A DNA stretch of 64,000 bases from positions 372,001 to 436,000 of the forward strand of contig NZ_JAKFFS010000001.1 of the NCBI RefSeq assembly GCF_021502725.1. The letters run 5' to 3'. The notes below the pieces were generated by a model that saw only the letters and a list, made by a program, of their open reading frames with translations, was not told the DNA's origin and did not search any database. A program made the position numbers and the translations under genes. Below are positions 27,948 to 34,850 of the stretch, in pieces (within the stretch, counting starts at the first letter, position 1; the number at the start of each line of letters is the position of its first letter). This DNA is from Dyadobacter sp. CY345. Its GTDB lineage: Bacteria > Bacteroidota > Bacteroidia > Cytophagales > Spirosomataceae.

Positions 27948-29408
27948 ATGCTTTTTAATTCTATACAGTTTCTTGTCTTTTTTATTGTCGTCACGCTGGC
28001 TTATTTCAGCCTTTCCTGGCGTGGGCGATGGATTCTTCTGCTTGCAGCGAGCTGTTATTTTTACATGGTTTTCAAACCGGTCTTTATTCTGATCCTGTTT
28101 GGAACCATTGTGATCGATTATTATGCCGGAATCTGGATTGCGCAGACACAGGACCAGAAAAGAAAAAAGCTGTTACTGATCATCAGTCTCATTTCAAACG
28201 TTGGGATTCTGTGCTTTTTTAAATATTACAATTTCCTCGAAGATTCTGTAAACCAAGTCCTGCAAAGTATAGGTTTCAGGCCAATGGTTCCACATTTGGA
28301 AAGGGTTATCCCTCAGCCCATATTGGTGTGGATGGTCGATAAGGCTAATCATATTTTGTTGCCGATCGGATTGTCGTTTCATACTTTTCAGGCGATGAGT
28401 TATACCATCGAAGTCTATCGTGGAAATCAGAAACCGGAGAGGCATTTCGGGATTTACGCGCTGTATGTCATGTTTTATCCGCAGCTTGTTGCAGGTCCTA
28501 TCGAACGTCCGCAAAATATGCTTTTCCAGTTTCATTCTTATTTCAAGTATGATTTTGAAAATGTGAAATCCGGATTGATGCAAATGGCTTTTGGTTTTTT
28601 TAAGAAAATCGTCATTTCTGACCGTTTGTCGCAAGTTGTTGATCATGCCTACCTAGTGCCCTCGGAACAGAACGGATTGACGTTGGTTACGGCCATGGTT
28701 TTTTATTCTTTTCAGATTTACTGCGATTTTTCCGGTTATTCAGATATCGCGATAGGAGCAGCGCGTGTCATGGGTTTTACTTTGATGGATAATTTCCGTT
28801 CACCGTATGAGTCAAAATCTGTGGCTGAATTCTGGGGCAGATGGCATATTTCATTGTCAACCTGGTTTCGGGATTACCTCTATATTCCTCTGGGTGGTAA
28901 CCGCAAAGGAGAACTGAAAAGATATCGAAACCAGTTTATTGTTTTTCTGGTCAGCGGTTTGTGGCATGGGGCGTCTTGGCAGTTTGTAATTTGGGGCGGT
29001 CTGCATGGTTCTTACCAGGTTACAGCAGCGCTGCGGGATAAGTGGTTGAAAAAAGCAGGGATTGTAATTCCTGATAATGCCATAATTCGACTGTTTAATA
29101 TTCTGGCCACTTTCAGCCTTGTAACCTTGGCCTGGGTATTTTTCAGAAATAATATTACTAAGTCGGTAACGATTCTGAAAAAACTGCCAACTATATCGCT
29201 GAGCGATAAAATAAACACGCCGCTGAATCAAGTCGAAATGTGGTTTTGCGTTTTTCTGATCGCTTTTTTATTGATTAAGGAACGTTATTACCAAAACATT
29301 CCAACAAAAAATACAGCTGCCTTTTTTGTTCTTTTTATCACCATTGCATTCGCGACATACTTTTTGGGTGTATTTATAACCAATCAGTTTATCTACTTCC
29401 AGTTCTGA
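27948..29408 (+). CDS. MBOAT-family O-acyltransferase (AlgI/DltB type)
   Basis: A 486-residue polytopic protein of the membrane-bound O-acyltransferase family. The diagnostic segment F-W-G-R-W-H-I-S-L-S-T-W-F-R-D-Y (295-310) is followed by Y-I-P-L-G-G. The conserved active-site histidine is H340 in S-G-L-W-H-G-A-S-W. Relatives such as AlgI and DltB pass acetyl or alanyl groups across the membrane to alginate, cellulose or teichoic acid. The usual AlgJ/AlgX-like extracellular partner is not next to it. The start lies 21 bp after the preceding gene, so the four genes look like one operon that builds and acylates a surface polysaccharide. Confidence 0.88.
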   Translation: MLFNSIQFLVFFIVVTLAYFSLSWRGRWILLLAASCYFYMVFKPVFILILFGTIVIDYYAGIWIAQTQDQKRKKLLLIISLISNVGILCFFKYYNFLEDSVNQVLQSIGFRPMVPHLERVIPQPILVWMVDKANHILLPIGLSFHTFQAMSYTIEVYRGNQKPERHFGIYALYVMFYPQLVAGPIERPQNMLFQFHSYFKYDFENVKSGLMQMAFGFFKKIVISDRLSQVVDHAYLVPSEQNGLTLVTAMVFYSFQIYCDFSGYSDIAIGAARVMGFTLMDNFRSPYESKSVAEFWGRWHISLSTWFRDYLYIPLGGNRKGELKRYRNQFIVFLVSGLWHGASWQFVIWGGLHGSYQVTAALRDKWLKKAGIVIPDNAIIRLFNILATFSLVTLAWVFFRNNITKSVTILKKLPTISLSDKINTPLNQVEMWFCVFLIAFLLIKERYYQNIPTKNTAAFFVLFITIAFATYFLGVFITNQFIYFQF

Positions 29409-29566
29409 TTCCGGTGATTAAAATGTTTTATTTCCAAAATTAACTTTGGATATAAAACTTGTCGTAAATCAGTTCTGCCATCCTGACAGAAAAATCTGCA
29501 AGCACTATTTTTTTAGATATTCTATTACAAAATCAACCATAACGTCGCATCGCGACAGCTTTATAT

Positions 29567-29947
29567 ATGTACGAAGTTACATCTGACAACAGATTAAGAA
29601 AACTGATTATTGTAGGAGACCGGGTTCTTATCAAACCAAAAAGTCCTACCGATCGAACAAACAGCGGTTTATACCTGCCGCCGACAGTTACTGAAAAAGA
29701 ACAGGTTCAAAGTGGCTATGTTATCAAAGTTGGTCCTGGTTATCCAATTCCTTCCGCTTCGGAAGATGAGCCATGGAAAGAATCAGAAGAAAAGCTGAAA
29801 TATATGCCTTTGCAGGCCAAAGAAGGAGATATTGCCATCTATCTGCAACGCAATGCGATTGATCTTGAATATGATGGAGAAAAATATGTCATCGTGCCGC
29901 AGGCTTCTATTCTGATGCTTGACCGTTCCGAAGATTTGTTTGAATAA
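29567..29947 (+). CDS. GroES-family co-chaperonin, long stand-alone copy
   Basis: A 126-residue Cpn10-fold protein. The start of the domain (L-I-I-V-G-D-R-V-L-I-K-P), the mobile-loop region S-G-L-Y-L-P-P-T-V and the end Y-V-I-V-P-Q-A-S-I-L are GroES-like. It is longer than the usual 95-100 residues, with an N-terminal extension and an insert around Y-P-I-P-S-A-S-E-D-E-P-W. No groEL is adjacent, whereas the main groES normally sits beside groEL. It may be a divergent paralogue with its own partner or role. Confidence 0.8.
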   Translation: MYEVTSDNRLRKLIIVGDRVLIKPKSPTDRTNSGLYLPPTVTEKEQVQSGYVIKVGPGYPIPSASEDEPWKESEEKLKYMPLQAKEGDIAIYLQRNAIDLEYDGEKYVIVPQASILMLDRSEDLFE

Positions 29948-29970
29948 TAATTTCCGCCTGCTGAAATAAA

Positions 29971-29984
29971 CCTTAAATTTAAGG
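29971..29984. promoter_or_regulatory. Perfect 14-bp palindrome upstream of the aldo/keto reductase
   Basis: CCTTAAATTTAAGG is its own reverse complement. It lies 35 bp before the reductase ATG and 23 bp after the GroES stop. It may be a regulator binding site; no T-run follows, so it is not a standard terminator. Confidence 0.35.
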
Positions 29985-30019
29985 ATGATTATAGTATTCA
30001 TTCAAAAACAAACTATTGT

Positions 30020-31042
30020 ATGAAGTATAAGTTTTTAGGAAATACCGGCGTCCTCGTTTCAGAGCTTTGCTTTGGGACAATGACTTTCGGTGGAGATGGA
30101 TACTGGGAGGCAATCGGAAAGCTTCAGCAGGAAGAAGGAAATGCTTTGGTAAAGACGGCTTTTGACAGCGGCATAAATTTCTTTGATACAGCAAATGTTT
30201 ATTCGTATGGTAAATCGGAAGAGATACTCGGGAAAGCATTTAAAGATTTGGGTATAAGCAGGAGTGAGGTCGTTGTGGCTACAAAAGCGAGAGGTAGAAT
30301 GGCTCCTGGTGCAAATCAGATCGGTCTTTCGAGATTGCATATTATGGATTCGGTTGAGGATAGTTTGCGCAGGTTGGGAACGGACCATATCGATTTATTT
30401 TATATCCACGGCGTGGACGCTCACACTTCGCTTGAAGAAACCATGCGTGGTTTGGAAGACATTGTGCGTTCAGGAAAAGTCCGGTATCTGGGTGTAAGCA
30501 ATCACGCAGCCTGGCAGATTATGAAAGCGAATGGAATTGCTGAGAAAAATGGCTGGACGAAATTTGTTGCCTGTCAGCATTATTATTCAATCGCCGGGCG
30601 CGATCTGGAACGCGAATTAATCCCCATGATGGAAGACCAGAATCTTGCATTAATGCCATGGAGCCCCTTGGCGGGAGGATTTCTTTCTGGAAAATATACA
30701 CGGAATAACGAAACTTCTGGTGATAATCGCAGAGACAATTTTGATTTCCCACCCATTGATAAGGAAAAAGCTTACGATATCATCGAAGTAATTCAGCCCA
30801 TTGCAGAAGCGCACGGCGTGTCTGTTGCGCAAATTGCATTGGCTTGGTTGCTGAATCAGAAAAGTGTGACGAGTGTGATCATTGGAGCTAAAAAGCCAGA
30901 GCAATTAAAGGATAATATTGCTGCAACATCAGTCTCCTTATCGCAATCCGATCTTGCGCAGCTTTATGAGATCAGTTTGTTGAATACGGAATATCCGCAA
31001 TGGATGTTTGAGCGTCAGGGAAGAGACAGAGTTCCGCAATAA
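30020..31042 (+). CDS. Aldo/keto reductase
   Basis: A 340-residue (beta/alpha)8 NADPH-dependent oxidoreductase. The catalytic tetrad is visible: Asp56 and Tyr61 in F-F-D-T-A-N-V-Y, Lys89 in A-T-K-A-R-G and His130 in F-Y-I-H-G. The C-terminal S-V-I-I-G-A-K-K-P-E-Q loop binds the cofactor phosphate. The sequence is of the YajO/Tas-like group acting on aldehydes or ketosugars; the true substrate cannot be read. It ends at a strong terminator. Confidence 0.9.
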   Translation: MKYKFLGNTGVLVSELCFGTMTFGGDGYWEAIGKLQQEEGNALVKTAFDSGINFFDTANVYSYGKSEEILGKAFKDLGISRSEVVVATKARGRMAPGANQIGLSRLHIMDSVEDSLRRLGTDHIDLFYIHGVDAHTSLEETMRGLEDIVRSGKVRYLGVSNHAAWQIMKANGIAEKNGWTKFVACQHYYSIAGRDLERELIPMMEDQNLALMPWSPLAGGFLSGKYTRNNETSGDNRRDNFDFPPIDKEKAYDIIEVIQPIAEAHGVSVAQIALAWLLNQKSVTSVIIGAKKPEQLKDNIAATSVSLSQSDLAQLYEISLLNTEYPQWMFERQGRDRVPQ

Positions 31043-31056
31043 ATAATAGAATTATG

Positions 31057-31098
31057 AAAAGTGAAAGCAGCTGGCAATCTGGCTGCTTTCACTTTTTT
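31057..31098 (+). terminator. Terminator of the aldo/keto reductase
   Basis: A 15-bp stem (31057-31071 with 31082-31096, core GTGAAAGCAGC) runs into a six-T tail (31093-31098). The GTG at 31061 that could extend the next gene lies inside this hairpin. Confidence 0.88.
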
Positions 31099-31120
31099 AT
31101 CACCACCAAATCCATCAATA

Positions 31121-31600
31121 ATGATTTATTTTTTATGGTCGCTCCTGAATTTGGGAGCACTTATCTGGTTCCTTTTTATATCGTTCAGCGTTTTAAAGAC
31201 CGTCCGTGAAAATATGGGAATCCTATCAGCGGTGATTTTTATAGTTTGCTGTTTGTCGTTTATTAAGTTCTCAGTGTCGAATAAGCAATCTGAAATGGCA
31301 AAAGATCCTGAGGCAAAGGATCAGGTGATCGTAATGCAAAACTTAAAAAATGAGATGTTTTTTAATCTGGATCTGCTGTATGATAATAGCAATGATACTT
31401 TGAAAACGGATGGCTCGTACGGCACAACAATAAAATCAGGTTTTGTGATCGGACACGAATGGTTTCCGACACGTACAAAAGTTTTTCTTAAAGATGGATC
31501 CAAACACTTCGAGGCTGATGGAATACACGAATGGAGATTTTTAGGACTTACCTTACACAGTGCACCCGAAACCTACACGGGAACGATTGATATCAAATAA
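31121..31600 (+). CDS. Small membrane protein of unknown function
   Basis: A 159-residue protein. Two hydrophobic segments (about residues 2-23 and 35-50) anchor it, and the rest is a soluble domain containing Y-D-N-S-N-D-T-L-K-T-D-G-S-Y-G-T and H-E-W-F-P-T-R-T-K-V-F. I do not recognise a family. The ATG at 31121 is chosen because an in-frame GTG at 31061 falls within the preceding terminator. The hydrophobic hairpin with a domain outside suggests an inner-membrane protein facing the periplasm or cytosol; topology is not clear. Confidence 0.65.
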   Translation: MIYFLWSLLNLGALIWFLFISFSVLKTVRENMGILSAVIFIVCCLSFIKFSVSNKQSEMAKDPEAKDQVIVMQNLKNEMFFNLDLLYDNSNDTLKTDGSYGTTIKSGFVIGHEWFPTRTKVFLKDGSKHFEADGIHEWRFLGLTLHSAPETYTGTIDIK

Positions 31601-31633
31601 TTTCTTCTGCACGGAATTGGTCGCGGAACCGAG

Positions 31634-31641
31634 TACCTTTG
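31634..31641 (+). promoter_or_regulatory. Candidate -7 box directly before the helicase start
   Basis: TACCTTTG matches TAnnTTTG exactly and ends 4 bp before the helicase ATG. Transcription would begin at or next to the start codon, giving a leaderless message. A TTG lies upstream at 31617-31619, but the 14-bp spacing is short. Confidence 0.35.
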
Positions 31642-31645
31642 TGTT

Positions 31646-32968
31646 ATGTCAAATCAAGAAAATTTAGAAGCCACGCTTTCGGCCTTAGGAATTGCTGCGT
31701 TGAATGAAATGCAGCTGGAAGCAAACACCGCCATTCAGGAGAACACGGAAATATTGTTATTATCACCAACAGGTTCAGGCAAAACACTTGCGTTTTTGTT
31801 GCCTTTACTATCGATTTTTCAAAAAGATGTAGAGGAAGTACAGGCCATCATCATTGTCCCGACACGTGAATTAGCTTTGCAAATTGAAACGGTCTGGAGG
31901 AAAATGTCAACAGGGTGGAAGGTAACATGCTGTTATGGCGGGCACGATATGCAAACGGAGATCAGAAGTTTGAGTGAAGCTCCGGCGCTGATCGTCGGCA
32001 CGCCTGGCCGACTTATGGATCACATTTTCCGCAAGACTTTTACAACCAGAAAAATTGCCACGCTTATTCTTGACGAATTTGATAAGTCGCTTGAGCTGGG
32101 TTTTCAGGACGAGATGACCGAGATCATGGGTAACCTGCGAGGTCTCAAAAAGACGATTCTTGTTTCCGCCACTGCCGGGACAAAAGTGCCGGCTTTCACC
32201 CGTGTAAAAAATCCTGTCGAGCTGGATTATATAGAAGATAAAAAGCAAAATAGCAGATTATCGGTTAAACTTGTTTTATCAGAAAAAAAGGACAAAACCG
32301 AGAAACTGGTTCAACTTCTGAGTTTTCTGGGTTCGGAATCCACGTTGATTTTCTGTAACCAAAGAGAAAGTGTTGAGAAAATAAGCGCAATCCTGAAAGA
32401 GGAAGGTATTGACTGCGCATACTTCCATGGCAAGCTGGAACAGGAACAAAGAGAACGCACACTAATTCGGTTTAGGAATGGTTCTGTCTTGTATCTTGCT
32501 GCGACGGATTTGGCTGCCAGAGGTCTTGATATACCTGATATGAAGCATGTTATACATTTTGAACTGCCTATGCGCGGTGATGAGTTTACACATCGCAATG
32601 GCCGGACAGCCCGGATGTTATCAGAAGGAACAGCCTATATTTTGTTAAACGCTGACGAGGTTTTGCCAAATTATATCGAGCGAAAACCACCTGTTCTTGA
32701 TCTTCCTGCTAAATTATCTTTGCCAGCTCCATCGGATTGGACGACGATTTATATCAGTGGAGGTAAAAAGAATAAATTAAACAAAATGGATATTGTTGGT
32801 TTTCTTTTGCAAAAAGGGAAACTAGAAAAACAGGATCTTGGTCTAATTGAAGTAAAGGATAATATTTCTTTTGCAGCTGTGAGAAAAACTCAGGTCAAGT
32901 CGATGCTTGGACTTATTTCGGACGAAAAAATGAAAGGAAAGAAATTTAAGATTGAGGTTGCGAGATAA
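31646..32968 (+). CDS. DbpA-like DEAD-box RNA helicase with DEFD motif II
   Basis: A 440-residue ATP-dependent RNA helicase. Motifs in order: Q-motif region N-E-M-Q (20-23), Walker A P-T-G-S-G-K-T (41-47), P-T-R-E-L-A (72-77), T-P-G-R (119-122), motif II D-E-F-D (143-146, where most members have DEAD), S-A-T (174-176), then the second RecA domain with D-L-A-A-R-G-L-D and H-R-N-G-R-T-A-R. Residues about 365-440 resemble the DbpA RNA-binding domain, which in DbpA recognises 23S rRNA, so a role in large-subunit assembly is likely. Confidence 0.85.
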   Translation: MSNQENLEATLSALGIAALNEMQLEANTAIQENTEILLLSPTGSGKTLAFLLPLLSIFQKDVEEVQAIIIVPTRELALQIETVWRKMSTGWKVTCCYGGHDMQTEIRSLSEAPALIVGTPGRLMDHIFRKTFTTRKIATLILDEFDKSLELGFQDEMTEIMGNLRGLKKTILVSATAGTKVPAFTRVKNPVELDYIEDKKQNSRLSVKLVLSEKKDKTEKLVQLLSFLGSESTLIFCNQRESVEKISAILKEEGIDCAYFHGKLEQEQRERTLIRFRNGSVLYLAATDLAARGLDIPDMKHVIHFELPMRGDEFTHRNGRTARMLSEGTAYILLNADEVLPNYIERKPPVLDLPAKLSLPAPSDWTTIYISGGKKNKLNKMDIVGFLLQKGKLEKQDLGLIEVKDNISFAAVRKTQVKSMLGLISDEKMKGKKFKIEVAR

Positions 32969-32984
32969 AATATAGCAATTATAA

Positions 32985-33025
32985 AAAAAGCGGCTAATAT
33001 CCATTCGAGGATGTTAGCCGCTTTT
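32985..33025 (+). terminator. Terminator of the helicase gene
   Basis: An 18-bp stem (32985-33002 with 33008-33025, core AAAGCGGCTAA) ends in TTTTT. Confidence 0.88.
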
Positions 33026-33081
33026 TCGAGTAAATAAATCTGAATTTATCATAGAGATAATAACCAGAGATACCAATGCAC

Positions 33082-33112
33082 AAAAAAAGCCTGCTACTCG
33101 GTAACAGGCTTT
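33082..33112 (-). terminator. Terminator of the cold-shock gene
   Basis: On the minus strand AAAGCCTG (33112 to 33105) pairs with 33086-33093 and is followed by a T-run (33088 to 33082). It lies 22 bp after the cold-shock stop codon. Confidence 0.8.
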
Positions 33113-33134
33113 CCAAATGATATTATGATTAAAC

Positions 33135-33326
33135 TTAGATAACTTTAACGTTAACCGCGTTTAGACCTTTTTTGCCATTTTCTACTTCGTAAGACACTTT
33201 GTCATTTTCACGGATATCGTCTTGAAGACCTGAAACGTGAACGAAAATGTCTTGGTCTCCATTAGATGGAGAAATGAAACCAAATCCTTTGGAATCATTG
33301 AAAAATTTTACTGTACCTTCTGCCAT
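33135..33326 (-). CDS. CspA-family cold-shock protein
   Basis: A 63-residue single-domain nucleic-acid chaperone. RNP1 is seen as K-G-F-G-F-I (13-18) and RNP2 as D-I-F-V-H-V (26-31), with the basic start G-T-V-K-F-F. These proteins bind single-stranded RNA and DNA and melt mRNA structures, in cold shock or during normal growth. It is a single-gene unit with a clear promoter (33355-33384) and terminator. The predicted leader is only about 25 nt, unlike the long regulatory leader of E. coli cspA. Confidence 0.95.
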   Translation of the reverse strand: MAEGTVKFFNDSKGFGFISPSNGDQDIFVHVSGLQDDIRENDKVSYEVENGKKGLNAVNVKVI

Positions 33327-33354
33327 TAGTATTGTTCTTATATATTTTGAAGAC

Positions 33355-33384
33355 CAAATATACGAACGTCTTTTGGATATGCAA
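33355..33384 (-). promoter_or_regulatory. Promoter of the cold-shock gene
   Basis: On the minus strand a -7 box TATATTTG (33362 to 33355) matches TAnnTTTG exactly, and a TTG (33384 to 33382) lies 19 bp upstream as the -33 element. Of the promoter candidates listed for this window it is the best in both boxes and spacing. The rest of 33385-33575 shows no gene. Confidence 0.6.
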
Positions 33385-33575
33385 GAATAATGGTGCTAAT
33401 AATTTAGAAAAATTAAGGACTAATTATCTTGCAAAGAATTTGGTAAGGTGCCAAAACAGTCTCCAAACACAAATAAAGCTCGGTTTTACATAGATTTTTG
33501 ACAGAAAATATTTTTTCAGTTCTGTAAACATTTCTTCTGTTTCTTTGTTTTCTTTTTGAGTTATCCATCACATGC

Positions 33576-34565
33576 ATGCCCGTTTTAAACAGTAATTCTT
33601 ACAGTCCTCCGTTTTGGCTTCCCAATGGCCATTTACAAACCATATATCCTGCGCTGTTCAGAATTATAAATGAAGTAAAGTATCAACGTGAACGTATAAT
33701 AACACCAGATGATGATTTTATTGATCTCGATTGGTCCTTGTCAGACGCAGCTATATATAATAAGGAAGAGAAAAATAAATTGGTAATTCTCTCCCATGGA
33801 TTGGAGGGTGATACGTCTCGACAGTATATATTGGGAATGGTACGTTTGTTAAATGCGGAAGGGTATGATTGTCTTGCCTGGAATTTTCGCAGTTGCAGTG
33901 GTGAAATGAATCAGACGTCAAGATTTTATCACAGTGGCGCTACGGAAGATCTGGATATGGTTGTGCAGCGGGCAATTCGTAAAGGATATAATAATATTCA
34001 GCTTGTCGGGTTTAGTCTTGGTGGAAATCTTACGCTGAAATATTTGGGCGAGCAGGGAAATGATATAAATGAAAAAATAAAAAAATCAGTCGTTTTTAGT
34101 GTTCCGATGAATTTGAAGGCATGCAGTCTTGCAATAATTAAATCTGAAAACAGAATTTATCAGTCACGGTTTCTTAAAACTTTAAAGCCAAAAGTTGATC
34201 TAAAAGCAGTCACTTTTCCAAAAGAGATCAACCCGGCTGATTTCAAATTTGTCAATACCTTATATGATTTCGACCATATATTTACGGCACCGCTGCATGG
34301 ATTTAATAGTGCTGACCACTATTATGAATCGTGCAGTTCGATGTTTTTTGTGAAGGACATTGCGATTCCTACATTAATCGTAAATGCAGCAAATGATCCG
34401 ATCGTACCGATTGACAGTCTGCCGGTTGATGTTATTGACAAACTTGATAATGTATTGTTGGAGATAACTTCTTCGGGCGGGCATTGCGGTTTTCGGCCAG
34501 CAAAACTTTCCAATGGTATTTACTGGTCAGAATCCAGAGCTCTGGAATTTCTTAGTTTCAAATAG
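33576..34565 (+). CDS. YheT-family alpha/beta hydrolase
   Basis: A 329-residue serine hydrolase of the YheT/ABHD1-like family. The N-terminus P-F-W-L-P-N-G-H-L-Q-T-I-Y-P is characteristic. The oxyanion motif is S-H-G-L-E-G, the nucleophile Ser147 lies in G-F-S-L-G-G, and likely acid and base residues are in N-D-P-I-V-P and G-G-H-C-G-F. Family members are predicted carboxylesterases or lipases; the physiological substrate is unknown. Confidence 0.9.
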   Translation: MPVLNSNSYSPPFWLPNGHLQTIYPALFRIINEVKYQRERIITPDDDFIDLDWSLSDAAIYNKEEKNKLVILSHGLEGDTSRQYILGMVRLLNAEGYDCLAWNFRSCSGEMNQTSRFYHSGATEDLDMVVQRAIRKGYNNIQLVGFSLGGNLTLKYLGEQGNDINEKIKKSVVFSVPMNLKACSLAIIKSENRIYQSRFLKTLKPKVDLKAVTFPKEINPADFKFVNTLYDFDHIFTAPLHGFNSADHYYESCSSMFFVKDIAIPTLIVNAANDPIVPIDSLPVDVIDKLDNVLLEITSSGGHCGFRPAKLSNGIYWSESRALEFLSFK

Positions 34566-34850
34566 ATGTAAATGAATAAATTATGTTAATTCAGCGTTCC
34601 TGAAAATACCGATTTTTAACATTGACATAAGGTTTTTATTCCGACCTTTGCCGCGAATTTTAATTGATGATTTTCGGTTTAATAGATCAAACACACATAA
34701 AAAAAATATTAAAAAGCGTCAGATGAACATTTTTTTAGGGTCATAGAAAACAGATTCGTAATTTTGTGCAAAAATTGGGATTCAACCAAAAAATATACCG
34801 TCTGAACGTTTACATTTTAATTTGATACTTATCCAGTTATCTCCCGCTTC
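34566..34850 (+). promoter_or_regulatory. Intergenic region upstream of the serine pathway genes
   Basis: This 285-bp AT-rich gap holds no gene. TAATTTTG at 34759-34766 matches TAnnTTTG and would give an 80-nt leader before the SerB-SerA start. No clear terminator for the YheT gene and no recognisable riboswitch were seen. Confidence 0.35.

Noticed and set aside
29544..29556. GTCGCATCGCGAC inverted repeat before groES as a heat-shock CIRCE element
   Set aside because: Sequence and spacing do not match CIRCE (TTAGCACTC-N9-GAGTGCTAA); arms are only 5 bp.
31061..31120. An upstream GTG start extending the small membrane protein by 20 residues
   Set aside because: It lies inside the perfect terminator hairpin of the aldo/keto reductase; the ATG at 31121 starts directly at the hydrophobic segment.
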